Below are positions 17,591-26,478 of a stretch of 64,000 nucleotides of DNA, piece after piece (positions within the stretch are counted from its first letter, which is position 1; the number at the start of each line of letters is the position of its first letter). Origin of the DNA: JAMLHH01 sp035515235 (GTDB taxonomy: Bacteria; Bacteroidota; Bacteroidia; Chitinophagales; JADIYW01); NCBI GenBank assembly GCA_035515235.1, contig DATJBS010000076.1, forward strand, positions 1 through 64,000, in the 5' to 3' direction. The notes beneath the pieces were generated by a model. The model made no database searches and was not told where the DNA came from. It saw only the letters and a list, made by a program, of their open reading frames with translations. Both the position numbers and the translations under genes were made by a program.

Positions 17591-17662
17591 GATATTCCCT
17601 GCTCTTCCTTAAAGATATTAATTCTCTCGATACTTCTAAAGCAGTATTTCCAACCACCCCCA

Positions 17663-17725
17663 AAATAAAAAGAGGACAATTTTCATTGTCCTCCGTGTGA
17701 TTTATCGTTTGATGAATATCCATTT
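17663..17725 (-). repeat. 63-bp direct repeat, copy B (authentic permease 3' end)
   Basis: This copy is continuous with the NatB-like permease gene and includes its stop codon (17702-17704). It differs from copy A at three positions, which suggests a fairly recent duplication. Confidence 0.9.
17672..17693 (-). terminator. Terminator of the efflux operon (copy B)
   Basis: The same hairpin as copy A, lying 8 bases after the permease stop codon, with a T-rich run on the minus strand. Confidence 0.85.
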
Positions 17726-18997
17726 ACCGATATCCTTGAAGCCGACTTTCTGTCCTTGAATGAGGATACCTACTCGATAGATTCTAGCGGCTAACCAAAG
17801 CATAAAGAAGGATCCTAAAGCTAATAAACCCATCGAAATGAACTGTTCGGTATAGCTGATGTCAAATGGAATTCTCGCCAGCATCACTACAGGGGAGAAC
17901 CATGGAATCATTGAACTATACACTGCTAATGGTGAACCCGGCTGTTGGATAGCTACGTTCATAATCATGATAGCGATAATGATAGGCATCGCAATCGGCA
18001 TCGTGTAAGCATTAGCATCCATATCGTCCGTGATAGCTGCGCCAACTGCCGCAAACTGTGCTCCGTAAAATAAGAACCCAAACACAAAATAGAAAAAGAA
18101 ACTCCAAGTAATCCTAGATAAGTCTAGAAGTTTGAAGGTATTGATCACTTCTAATATGGCAGCTTCATTCGACGAGGAAACCCCTTGAGATTGAAGTTCT
18201 GCCAGCTCTTGTAGTTTATCTGCAAAGAATATTCCTATCAGAAACTGAACAAGGAATAGCACCGAAAACCAAATGAAAGACTGTAAAAAGGCGACTAAAC
18301 CAATTCCTAAAACTTTACCTGTCATCAATTGGAAAGGTTGAATGCTACTTAGCATCACCTCTACAATACGGTTGTTTTTCTCTTCAGCTACACCTTTCAT
18401 GACCATAGCGCCATAGATGAAAATAAACATGTACATGATGAATCCCATCGCATAGCCTAAACCGGATGAGACAGCGGTCATGCCACCTTTCTCTTCTTCT
18501 TTGATGATAGACTCGAAAGAGACTTTATTGTCTAACTTTTTAAGTAATTCGTTATCGTAGCCTTCTCGTTTCAATACTTGAGTTTTCACCACATCTGTAA
18601 GTGCGTCAGAAATTATGCTTTCTGTTTGAGGTCCTAATTGATTATTTCCATAATATTTGAAGCCTTTCGGATTGTCTAAATCAAAAGATGGAATATATAA
18701 GACTCCGCTGACTTTATCTTCTTTGACTTCTTGCTTCAAATCCTCTAAAGGGGTGGATTTAATATATTTGAACAGTAAAGTTTCTCCTTGGTCTAGTCCT
18801 CTGAATTTATCTTCAAATAATCCACTGTCATCTTTTACAGCTATAGTTAATTTCTCACTGCCATATAATCCTATGAAAATAGAGACTCCGATAATTAGAA
18901 TAAATGATAGCGGTACTAATGTGGTGGATATAATAAAGGATTTAGTCCTTACTCTAGAGTTGAATTCTCTTTGTATGATGAGCCATATTTTATCCAT
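17702..18997 (-). CDS. ABC-2 type transporter permease (NatB-like)
   Basis: The 431-residue protein has one N-terminal membrane segment (about 22-43), a large extracytoplasmic domain of about 130 residues, and a block of five to six membrane segments from about 175 to 405. This is the layout of NatB-family ABC-2 permeases. The start MDKIWLIIQREFNSRVRTKSF has the amphipathic RE-helix typical of the family. It overlaps the ATPase gene by 8 bases, so the two form one transporter. With HlyD- and TolC-like genes upstream it probably exports a compound or ions across the whole envelope; the substrate is unknown. Confidence 0.9.
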   Translation of the reverse strand: MDKIWLIIQREFNSRVRTKSFIISTTLVPLSFILIIGVSIFIGLYGSEKLTIAVKDDSGLFEDKFRGLDQGETLLFKYIKSTPLEDLKQEVKEDKVSGVLYIPSFDLDNPKGFKYYGNNQLGPQTESIISDALTDVVKTQVLKREGYDNELLKKLDNKVSFESIIKEEEKGGMTAVSSGLGYAMGFIMYMFIFIYGAMVMKGVAEEKNNRIVEVMLSSIQPFQLMTGKVLGIGLVAFLQSFIWFSVLFLVQFLIGIFFADKLQELAELQSQGVSSSNEAAILEVINTFKLLDLSRITWSFFFYFVFGFLFYGAQFAAVGAAITDDMDANAYTMPIAMPIIIAIMIMNVAIQQPGSPLAVYSSMIPWFSPVVMLARIPFDISYTEQFISMGLLALGSFFMLWLAARIYRVGILIQGQKVGFKDIGKWIFIKR

Positions 18998-19901
18998 GAT
19001 TTGAATCTTTTACTTTTTGAATGAAAATGTCGTTGACAGTAGGTAGAATTTCTTGAAACCCTACGATAGGCGTTGCAGTAGAGATGATCTCTGATAGAAA
19101 TTCGTTGGGAGTATGTTGTTGGAGATAGATTTGATAATTGTGTACATCTATCGCTTGTGAAGGGTATTTGTTATCCAAAATCGTAGGCCATTCAGCACCA
19201 TCTGCTAAAGTGACTTGGAATAAATTTTTCTTGTATTCTCTTCTGATTTCTTTAATATTTCCTTCAAGGATAATTTCTCCGTTATTGATTAGAGCAATGT
19301 CTTCACACATTTCTTCAATAGATTCCATTCTATGTGTAGAGAAAATAATTGAAGTGCCGTTATTTTTTAGAGCAATCATTTCGTCCTTGATCAAATTCGC
19401 ATTGATAGGATCTAATCCTGAAAACGGTTCGTCTAAAATTAAAAGTTCAGGATCGTGCAATATCGTAGCAATGAATTGAACTTTTTGCTGCATCCCTTTC
19501 GATAAGTCTTCGATTTTTTTGTTCTTCCAATCTTCAATCTCAAAATGCTTGAACCATTTTTCTACTTTCGCTTTGGCTTCAGTGGAGCTCAATCCTTTTA
19601 ATCTAGCCAAATAGATGAGGTGCTCACCAATTTTCATTTTTTTGTAAAGTCCTCTTTCTTCAGGCATATAGCCCATATTTCTTACATGCTTTTCTTGAAG
19701 AGGCTCGTTCATGAAAAATATTTCTCCACTATCGGGATGATATATTTGCGTAAGATTTCTGATAAGAGTAGTTTTTCCTGCACCGTTAGGACCAAGTAAA
19801 CCATATATTGTTCCTTTGGGAATTTTCAAAGAAACACCTTTTAATGCTTGATGATTCTCAAAGCTTTTTTTAAGGTTTTGAACTTGAATTATTTCTGTCA
19901 T
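18990..19901 (-). CDS. ABC transporter ATP-binding protein (NatA-like)
   Basis: A 303-residue ATPase with Walker A GLLGPNGAGKTT near residues 34-45, Q-loop region MGYMPEERGLY near 84-94, signature LSKGMQQKVQ near 133-142, Walker B LLILDEPFSGLDP near 153-165 and switch His in FSTHRME near 188. The PEERGLY sequence is characteristic of the NatA/YhaQ group. About 75 extra residues at the C-terminus are typical for drug/ion exporters of this group. It is cotranscribed with the permease it overlaps, and lies 59 bases after the adaptor gene. Confidence 0.93.
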   Translation of the reverse strand: MTEIIQVQNLKKSFENHQALKGVSLKIPKGTIYGLLGPNGAGKTTLIRNLTQIYHPDSGEIFFMNEPLQEKHVRNMGYMPEERGLYKKMKIGEHLIYLARLKGLSSTEAKAKVEKWFKHFEIEDWKNKKIEDLSKGMQQKVQFIATILHDPELLILDEPFSGLDPINANLIKDEMIALKNNGTSIIFSTHRMESIEEMCEDIALINNGEIILEGNIKEIRREYKKNLFQVTLADGAEWPTILDNKYPSQAIDVHNYQIYLQQHTPNEFLSEIISTATPIVGFQEILPTVNDIFIQKVKDSNHG

Positions 19902-19960
19902 GTATGATGTAAATAATTGAATAGTTGGATTTGAATTGTATCTGAAATAAGCTTTGTTAC

Positions 19961-21265
19961 TTATTTATCTTGAGATTTTTGTTTGATTGGGCTACGGTCT
20001 TTTAATGTTTTGGATAATACGTCATAAGGTCCGGTGATAATTTTATCGCCCACTTGCACGCCTTCTAAAATTTGAATATAGCTATCATCTTGTATTCCTA
20101 TTCTTACTGTGGTCTGAATCGCATAGCCGTTGCTATCTTTGAAAATAACTTCTTTGACATCTTTTGTAATACTGTCTTCTCTAGTCACTACAGCTTGGAT
20201 TGGAAGCGCGATAACTTGGTTTTCTTTTCTAGTGAAAATATCTACTGTTGCAGACATTCCTGGTAGAAATGGTTTCTTTCCTTCAGCAGTCAAATCTGCA
20301 TATGAAGCGTCTAGAATTCTAACTTTTACGATGAAATTACTCGACTGTTCTGCTGATAAGCCCATATTAGAAGAGCCTTTAGAGGTATTGGAGACTTGAG
20401 TGACGATGCCCTTGAATTTTCTGCCGATATACGCATCAATTTCTACATCAGTAGTATCGCCTAGTTTTACTTTTATAATTTCATTTTCGCTGACATCTAC
20501 ACGAACTTCCATATTGTTAAAATTGGAAATTCTCATGATTTCAGTTCCAGTCATTTGTAGGGTTCCTAATACTTTTTCACCTTTTTCTACATTCAATAAA
20601 GAAACAGTTCCAGAAATAGGAGCGAATATGGATGTTTTAATCAGATTAGATTTAGCGTCTCTAATTGTAGCTTGTGCGCCTTTCACACTAGCTTGTGCGC
20701 CTTCGATAGAATATTTTGCGCCTTTGATAGTTTCTACTGCAGCTTCTACTTCAGCTTTCGCAGTTTTAAAATTGGTTTCTGCTTGCTCTAATTCTGCTTT
20801 GGAAATAGATTTTGTAGAAAATAATTCCTTAGCTCTGTTATAAGCTAATTGAGCATTGTCTAATTGTGCAGTCACTTGTTTTTCTCGTGCTACCGAATTA
20901 GAATAATTGGCTTGCATATTTTTCAGATTAGCTAAAGCATTATTGTATTGAGCATCAGATTGATCCACCATCGCTTGATAGCTTTCCGGTTGAATTTTAG
21001 CCAGTAAAGTCCCTTTCTCTACGTACTGTCCTTCTTTGATGTACAATTCAATAATTTCACCAGAAACATCAGAACTAATTTTAACTTCTTCTTCCGTATA
21101 AATTTTTCCACTAGCCGTAACAGATTCTGTAATATCTCTTTTCTCAGCAGATTCTACGGTGACTTCTTTGGCACTATTGGCACTATCTTTCGATTTTTTG
21201 ATAGCAAAAAATATTCCTATGGCTACCATGACCACTATTCCAATGATGATGTATTTTTTCTTCAT
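19961..21265 (-). CDS. Periplasmic adaptor subunit (HlyD/MacA/RND-type membrane fusion protein)
   Basis: The 434-residue protein has an uncleaved N-terminal membrane anchor (about 4-22). A lipoyl-like half follows (ASGKIYTEEEVKISSDVSGE near 51-70), then a long alpha-helical hairpin (about 95-205) with repeats of the type 'KGAKYSIEGAQASVKGAQA', the second lipoyl half (SIFAPISGTVSLLNVEKGE near 212) and a beta-barrel to the end. It would connect the inner-membrane ABC pump to the TolC channel. It sits 4 bases after the tolC-like gene and upstream of natAB in one operon. Confidence 0.92.
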   Translation of the reverse strand: MKKKYIIIGIVVMVAIGIFFAIKKSKDSANSAKEVTVESAEKRDITESVTASGKIYTEEEVKISSDVSGEIIELYIKEGQYVEKGTLLAKIQPESYQAMVDQSDAQYNNALANLKNMQANYSNSVAREKQVTAQLDNAQLAYNRAKELFSTKSISKAELEQAETNFKTAKAEVEAAVETIKGAKYSIEGAQASVKGAQATIRDAKSNLIKTSIFAPISGTVSLLNVEKGEKVLGTLQMTGTEIMRISNFNNMEVRVDVSENEIIKVKLGDTTDVEIDAYIGRKFKGIVTQVSNTSKGSSNMGLSAEQSSNFIVKVRILDASYADLTAEGKKPFLPGMSATVDIFTRKENQVIALPIQAVVTREDSITKDVKEVIFKDSNGYAIQTTVRIGIQDDSYIQILEGVQVGDKIITGPYDVLSKTLKDRSPIKQKSQDK

Positions 21266-21269
21266 ATTA

Positions 21270-22694
21270 TTATTTAAAATCGATCATTTTTCCGCTATAG
21301 AAATCTAATACTTTGCTGTTGAAAATATATTCGTATTTAGCTTGCGTCATTCTTGATTCAGCAATCAATAAATTGTTTTGAGCTAGATTAAGTTCCAATT
21401 GACTGATAGCACCATTGGATAATCTGTCTTGTGCAAATTCATAAGACTTTTCCGCGGCGATAGTATTCTTCTGAGCTGCTTTGAAGTTTTGCTCGGAAGT
21501 AGAAGCTTTCAAATGAGCACTTTTAATATCATTCATGAGCGAATAATTGATATTTTCCCCATTTAATTTGGATTGCTCTAATGCTAATCTTGCTCTTTGC
21601 GAACTTAAATATCCTGCTCTACGATTGTAAATAGGAACAGATAAGTTCAATCCGATGGCGTAAGACATATTATTATTGAATTGCTTGCCAAATGGGACGG
21701 ATACGGTATTGCTAGAAGGGTATAAGGTATAAACAGCTTCTCCGCTACTTTTGATATATCCAATTGGTGTTTCTACAGATCCTGAAATTGTAGTTTCTTT
21801 GAACTGATCCGAGATATTGGTTCCAATACCTGAGAAAAATGATAATTGAGGATAATATGCAGATTTAGCTATTTTGACACCTAGTTCAGAACTTTTAATT
21901 CTCACATCTGCAGCTTCGATATCAGGTCGAGTATTGCTTGCTTTTTGGTAAATAGATTCTACAGATTCTAAATCAAAAGGATTGATTGGATCGTCAGAAA
22001 TTGGATTTACTATTTGTATTTCTTGATTTAAATCTAATTGTAATATGGTTTTCAAAGCCATATATGCTAATTGTACTTGCTGTTGTAATTGTATGATAGT
22101 GTATTCATCTGAAGCGAGTTGTGCTTCATTGTCTACTAACATTCTTTCAGCTAAAGCGCCACCTTTCGCGAGATTTTGATTGTTTTGATATTGTTCTTGA
22201 CTTCTTGCAAGCTGATCTTTTGCTTGTTGAACTTGCTCTTGTGCGTTTAAAATATTCAGATATGCATTCAATAATTGCAATTGAATATTCATTTTAAGCG
22301 TCTCGTTATCTAATTGAGAAGCTTGTAGGTCTATCTTGGATTTTTTGAGCGCATTCAGGTTTTTCAAACCTTGAAATATCGGTTGATTCAAAGAAACTTG
22401 AAGATTTCCTGTATTTACAGGCTTGGTGACATATTGATAGGTCGACATGTCTACGGTACGTCCTACTGCATAATTATATCCCGCATCCGCTTGTACAAAA
22501 GGAGTCAAGTTCAATCGATCTTGCTTGACCTGAAGTTCTGACAAAGCTATATTGATAGCATCTGATTTCAGTTGTAAATTGTTTTCGTAAGCATATTGAA
22601 GGCAACGTTCCCAGTCCCAAGTTTCTTGTGCATCGGTGGAATGAAGAAAGGATGTCAGGAATATAAAGCTGAATAGGTTCTTAATGAATCGCAT
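21270..22694 (-). CDS. TolC family outer-membrane efflux channel
   Basis: First gene of a four-gene efflux operon. The 474-residue protein starts with a signal peptide (MRFIKNLFSFIFLTSFLHST, cleavage near AQE at 22-24). It is followed by the two OEP repeats of TolC-like proteins, each with long amphipathic helices and the 'Y-x-x-A-x-x-x-R-P-D' signature (YQKASNTRPDIEAADVRIK near 252). NPIYNRR-like SVPIYNRRAG near 357 and ISQLELNLAQNNLLIAE near 433 are also family features. It forms a trimeric channel through the outer membrane for the pump encoded downstream. Confidence 0.93.
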   Translation of the reverse strand: MRFIKNLFSFIFLTSFLHSTDAQETWDWERCLQYAYENNLQLKSDAINIALSELQVKQDRLNLTPFVQADAGYNYAVGRTVDMSTYQYVTKPVNTGNLQVSLNQPIFQGLKNLNALKKSKIDLQASQLDNETLKMNIQLQLLNAYLNILNAQEQVQQAKDQLARSQEQYQNNQNLAKGGALAERMLVDNEAQLASDEYTIIQLQQQVQLAYMALKTILQLDLNQEIQIVNPISDDPINPFDLESVESIYQKASNTRPDIEAADVRIKSSELGVKIAKSAYYPQLSFFSGIGTNISDQFKETTISGSVETPIGYIKSSGEAVYTLYPSSNTVSVPFGKQFNNNMSYAIGLNLSVPIYNRRAGYLSSQRARLALEQSKLNGENINYSLMNDIKSAHLKASTSEQNFKAAQKNTIAAEKSYEFAQDRLSNGAISQLELNLAQNNLLIAESRMTQAKYEYIFNSKVLDFYSGKMIDFK

Positions 22695-22708
22695 AGTAGA
22701 TTAAATAT

Positions 22709-22740
22709 TAAAAGTAATTCTTTAATATACTCACTCCAAA
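22709..22740 (-). promoter_or_regulatory. Putative promoter of the efflux operon
   Basis: On the minus strand TTTG (22740-22737), a 20-base spacer and TACTTTTA (22716-22709) resemble TTTG-N19-TAnnTTTG with one mismatch. It lies 15 bases before the tolC-like ATG. Confidence 0.45.
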
Positions 22741-22765
22741 TCTGTACATATCTATTTGTATTAAA

Positions 22766-24349
22766 TTAGTTTTTTTTAGGAAAATTAGAGCTGCTGCTCA
22801 TGTTTCTGTTGCTCAAAATATGTTTAGGATCAGTGAGTTTTTTGATTGAACTCCATATTTCTTGATTCAATGTTGAAGATTTTTCCGGATGGTAAGCATG
22901 GTTTTTTTTTGTATCAATGAGCTCTTTAAAATAGTCGGAAAGTTTTAGAAAGGAGTCTTGATTTTTTCGATGCTGAGTAGAACCAAAAAAGTAATAATCA
23001 ATCTGCAAAAGTGAAGAAGGGAGATGAGTAAAAAGTAACAGATCATCTGAATATTTGGCCGGATAAAAGAGTTTCTTTTCTAATTGTTTGCGGATGGCTT
23101 TCTGATAATCTTCTATTTTATCTAATGGAATAAGCGATGAAAGATGCAAGCAATCGATTTGGTTTTCTTCTGCCTCATTCTCCAAATAAGGATAGTTTTT
23201 TCTCCATTGATCTAATCTGTCTTTTAGATTATAAGAAATCAACTTGCCATCTATTTGCTGAATTAAATCTTTGACTTTTAATAAGAGAGAAGATATACTA
23301 AAGTGATATTCTTGAAATTCTAGAGCAATGAAAATAGGTCTTTTGGTCTCATCTTTAAAAAGAATTTCTTCTGATTTCTTAATAAAGGTATTGATGAAGT
23401 CAATAGGTTGTTCTTCTGGAATTTTATACCAATCGAGAATGTTTACTAATGAATTTTTACTATAGTTGAAAGAATATAAATTGCTGTATGTTATATTGTT
23501 ATGTCTAAGTAGCTCAATTAATTTAGTAACATCATGTAAATCTTTAAGCTGAGCTTCTATTTTTCTAGTATACTTAGATTTGGGTTGAATTCTTAAAACA
23601 ATTTCTGAAGGTATTCCTAGAGTGAAATCATTAAAATATTGCTGAATAAGTCCGTTGTTTGGAGTGGCAGATATCCCTCCAGATGGAGTATGAATTTCTA
23701 ATTGTACAATTGAAGGCTCTATTCGATGATTGCTTTGTAAGAGTTCTAGGGCATTCAAATGCTCTTGCCCTATGATGTCAAACTCTAATTCCCAACCTTG
23801 CTCTTTTAGATACTTTTGGAGCTCTAGAGCTTTTACTCCAGGCTGAACATTGATCTGAAATAATTCAGGTTCAAATCGGATAATTTTAGACATAAATTCC
23901 AAGTGAATGATTGCTAAAGTTTTACTTTTTGGAATAAACATTTCAGGATCTTTTAGCCATTGATTAAAAGTCCGAATGGAGATGTCAAATTGTTGAGCTT
24001 GTGATAAAATATCTTGTATTTCTTTGGCTTGAATGGGAAATAAAACAACGTCTGCAATTTTTATTTCGCTGCTGAGGTCTTTCCATTTTGTCCAATTTCT
24101 GCCTAATGAATAGTAAACTCTTTTTTCATTTTGAAAAGAAATTCTCTTAATAGCGATATGGGCAAAAATATCTCTTAAACTGTCTTTTTGTTTGTCACTA
24201 ATTTCAGCAGGTAGCGGAAACGCGGATATTGGTCTTTGAGTGGTAGGTTCAGTTTGCCACTTCTCAAAAATCTTTGTTTTAAAATTTTTAAAAAACTTTT
24301 CTTGCTGTTGATGTTCAGGAAAACCCCATTTCCAAATAGGTGATTTCAT
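22766..24349 (-). CDS. Divergent AGPS-like flavoprotein homologue lacking the FAD loop
   Basis: The 527-residue protein begins with WKWGFPEH, the N-terminal signature of bacterial relatives of alkyldihydroxyacetonephosphate synthase (AGPS). It keeps the order of the FAD-binding PCMH domain (VVLFPIQAKEIQDIL near 102-116, FQINVQPGVKAL near 165-176) and ends with a 'DPKHILSNRN' tail like the family's 'DP-x-x-I-x-N-P-G'. The glycine-rich loop that binds FAD diphosphate (PFGGGTS in AGPS) is replaced by RTFNQWLKDPEMF. It may no longer bind FAD covalently or at all, so an enzymatic role is doubtful. It lies between the efflux operon and phoH on the same strand. Confidence 0.6.
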   Translation of the reverse strand: MKSPIWKWGFPEHQQQEKFFKNFKTKIFEKWQTEPTTQRPISAFPLPAEISDKQKDSLRDIFAHIAIKRISFQNEKRVYYSLGRNWTKWKDLSSEIKIADVVLFPIQAKEIQDILSQAQQFDISIRTFNQWLKDPEMFIPKSKTLAIIHLEFMSKIIRFEPELFQINVQPGVKALELQKYLKEQGWELEFDIIGQEHLNALELLQSNHRIEPSIVQLEIHTPSGGISATPNNGLIQQYFNDFTLGIPSEIVLRIQPKSKYTRKIEAQLKDLHDVTKLIELLRHNNITYSNLYSFNYSKNSLVNILDWYKIPEEQPIDFINTFIKKSEEILFKDETKRPIFIALEFQEYHFSISSLLLKVKDLIQQIDGKLISYNLKDRLDQWRKNYPYLENEAEENQIDCLHLSSLIPLDKIEDYQKAIRKQLEKKLFYPAKYSDDLLLFTHLPSSLLQIDYYFFGSTQHRKNQDSFLKLSDYFKELIDTKKNHAYHPEKSSTLNQEIWSSIKKLTDPKHILSNRNMSSSSNFPKKN

Positions 24350-24359
24350 TGTAGGTGAT

Positions 24360-25367
24360 TTATACTTCTTTGGGAGTAGGATTCAGTTTTTTACTCAAGC
24401 GAGCGGTTTTCTTTTCGTCTTCTTCGCTAGCCTTTTCAAATGCAGAAATAATTTCTTTGACCAATCTATGTCTTAAAACATCTTCTTTATCCAAATGTAC
24501 GATGCCAATTCCTTTGATATCTTTCAAAAGTTCAGTAGTAAATTTTAGTCCAGAAGATTGACTTCTTGGTAAATCTATTTGTGTTAAGTCGCCAGTGATA
24601 ATACATTTTGCACTAGGTCCGATTCTAGTTAAAAACATTTTCAGCTGAAGAGAAGTAGCATTCTGTGCTTCGTCCAAAATCAAAAAAGCATTGTCTAAAG
24701 TTCTACCTCTCATATAAGCGATTGGTGCCACTTCAATGACTCGATGTGCCATATAATAAGCTAGTTTTTCAGCAGGAATCATGTCCTCCAAAGCATCGTA
24801 AAGCGGTCTTAAATAAGGATCAACTTTATCTTTCAAATCTCCAGGAAGAAAACCTAAACTTTCACCTGCCTCTACAGCCGGGCGAGTCAAAATGATTTTT
24901 TTAACCCATTTATTTTTCAAAGCTCTTACAGCTAAAGCCACAGCGGTATATGTTTTTCCAGTTCCAGCAGGACCAATTGCAAAGAGAATATCGTTTTCTT
25001 CCGATATTTCTACCATTTTTTTCTGATTGGGTGTCCTTGCTCTAATTAGTTTTCCAGAAATTCCATGTACTAAAACATTTTCTTGAAACTGTGGAAGCTC
25101 AGCTGGTAATCCAGATTTTCCAAATAAAATATCTTCTACTTGCTGATCTGTAATATTGCCATTTCTTTCATATAACTGTATGATTGCTAAGGATTTCTCT
25201 TCAAAAGATTCTAGTGCTTCTGTAGTACCTATTCCAATCATTTTAGAACCTCTCGCAACAATATTTAATTGGTTAAATGCTCTTTTTATTAGCTTTAATC
25301 TTGAATTATTGTACCCAAAAAAATCTACAGGATTTACTGTATCTAGTTTTATGACTATTTCGCTCAA
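24360..25367 (-). CDS. phoH: PhoH family ATPase
   Basis: The 335-residue protein has the single-domain PhoH P-loop fold: Walker A GPAGTGKT at 132-139, RPAVEAGESLGFLPGDLKDK near 161-180, Walker B ILDEAQNAT near 228-236 and TGDLTQIDLP near 255-264. PhoH proteins are RNA-associated ATPases/helicases, usually linked to rRNA maturation (with YbeY) or phosphate stress. It lacks the N-terminal PIN domain of PhoH2. No ybeY is next to it. It is divergent from the SAM hydrolase gene, 50 bases apart. Confidence 0.95.
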   Translation of the reverse strand: MSEIVIKLDTVNPVDFFGYNNSRLKLIKRAFNQLNIVARGSKMIGIGTTEALESFEEKSLAIIQLYERNGNITDQQVEDILFGKSGLPAELPQFQENVLVHGISGKLIRARTPNQKKMVEISEENDILFAIGPAGTGKTYTAVALAVRALKNKWVKKIILTRPAVEAGESLGFLPGDLKDKVDPYLRPLYDALEDMIPAEKLAYYMAHRVIEVAPIAYMRGRTLDNAFLILDEAQNATSLQLKMFLTRIGPSAKCIITGDLTQIDLPRSQSSGLKFTTELLKDIKGIGIVHLDKEDVLRHRLVKEIISAFEKASEEDEKKTARLSKKLNPTPKEV

Positions 25368-25376
25368 ATTATTCTC

Positions 25377-25384
25377 TATTTTTG
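25377..25384 (+). promoter_or_regulatory. Putative -7 box of the SAM hydrolase-aro operon
   Basis: TATTTTTG fits TAnnTTTG and lies 33 bases before the ATG at 25418. No clear -33 TTTG is present at the usual spacing. Confidence 0.4.
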
Positions 25385-25417
25385 TAGTTCAATATATACT
25401 TTTTTTCTAGATCATAT

Positions 25418-26182
25418 ATGCCTATTGTAACTTTAACCACCGATTTTGGACATGCTGATATTTATGCAGGCAGGTTTAAAGGGAAGCTATTGTCTGTGCA
25501 AAGTGATCTAAATATCGTAGATGTTACCCATAATATCCCCGCCTATAATATTGTCACAGGCGCATTTAATTTGAGGCATACATACACTAGTTTTCCCAAA
25601 GGTACTATTCATATCATTCGTGTCAATGAACAGGGCTTAATAAAAGATGGATTATTGATAGCTTATTATAAAGGCTATTATTTTTTAGCTCCTAATAATA
25701 AAGTTTTGCCTCTAGCATTGAATAATCAGTTTGATTGGATTCGATCTGTTAATTTTGACCAAATCCAAAGTCAATTAGCTGATGGCATTTATGCAGAAGT
25801 CTTAAAGTATGTTTTAGAAAATCGCTATGAGGAGATTTCATATCTTTCTGAATATGAGTCAAGTTCGGAATGGGCTGTCAATACATTTGATAGTCATATT
25901 CGAGGAATGGTGGTAATTGTGGATTATTATGGTAATTTAATTACGAACATTCATATGAAAGATTTAACTCAATATATGGACCGGTTCAGTGAGGTGGTCA
26001 TACAATATAGAGACAAAGATTCAATCAATGGAATAGTTGGAAACTATAACGATGTAGTAAAAGGAGATCAAATGTGTAGAATCAATGATCTTGGATTTTT
26101 AGAAATAGCAATTAATGAAGGTGCCGCATATAAATTATTGGGTATTAAATTTGGTCAAATCGTAAACGTCTTTTTTTCATGA
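25418..26182 (+). CDS. SAM hydrolase / SAM hydroxide adenosyltransferase (DUF62)
   Basis: DUF62 proteins use a water-derived hydroxide to split S-adenosylmethionine into adenosine and methionine. The 254-residue protein has the N-terminal signature LTTDFGHADIYAGRFKG with the catalytic Asp, VDVTHNIPAYNIVTGAF near 35-51, and the C-terminal substrate-binding region VDYYGNLITNIHM near 168-180. It is homologous to fluorinase and chlorinase, but those are rare; hydrolysis is the likely activity. The next gene begins within its stop (ATGA), and the aro genes follow in the same chain. Confidence 0.88.
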   Translation: MPIVTLTTDFGHADIYAGRFKGKLLSVQSDLNIVDVTHNIPAYNIVTGAFNLRHTYTSFPKGTIHIIRVNEQGLIKDGLLIAYYKGYYFLAPNNKVLPLALNNQFDWIRSVNFDQIQSQLADGIYAEVLKYVLENRYEEISYLSEYESSSEWAVNTFDSHIRGMVVIVDYYGNLITNIHMKDLTQYMDRFSEVVIQYRDKDSINGIVGNYNDVVKGDQMCRINDLGFLEIAINEGAAYKLLGIKFGQIVNVFFS

Positions 26183-26478
26183 TTATAAGAATTGTAAAAC
26201 TTCAATTTAAAGAAGAAGAAGTAGAAGCTTTTATGGCTTACTTTGAAAGTATCTGTCATCAGATTAGAAATTTTGAAGGATGTCAAAAATTAGAATTATT
26301 GCAACAAGCCAATCAGCCGAATGTGATTTTCACTTATAGCTATTGGGAGAGTGAGGATGCACTTGAAAATTATAGAGTATCTGAATTATTTCAAACATTT
26401 TGGGGAGTAGCGAAAGCTAAATTTTCAGGTAGACCAGAAGCTTGGTCGCTTAATAAAATCACGGAAGTAGGAGCATGA
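26179..26478 (+). CDS. Antibiotic biosynthesis monooxygenase (ABM) family protein
   Basis: This 99-residue dimeric ferredoxin-like protein has the ABM pattern: IIRIVKLQFKEEEVEAFMAY, then FEGCQKLELLQQ, NVIFTYSYWESEDALENYR and the end helix ELFQTFWGVAKAKF. Members include quinone-forming monooxygenases and heme-degrading enzymes; the substrate cannot be predicted. It overlaps both neighbours by 4 bases (ATGA), so it is translated with the SAM hydrolase and aroB. Confidence 0.85.
   Translation: MIIRIVKLQFKEEEVEAFMAYFESICHQIRNFEGCQKLELLQQANQPNVIFTYSYWESEDALENYRVSELFQTFWGVAKAKFSGRPEAWSLNKITEVGA

Noticed and set aside
17496..17723. 75-codon minus-strand frame starting inside the permease 3' end
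   Set aside because: It overlaps the antitoxin-like gene in another frame, begins in repeat copy B and has no family pattern; likely chance.
22766..24349. Calling the protein a functional AGPS or glycolate oxidase
   Set aside because: The FAD-binding glycine loop is missing and similarity is limited to ends and domain order; only a divergent homologue is claimed.
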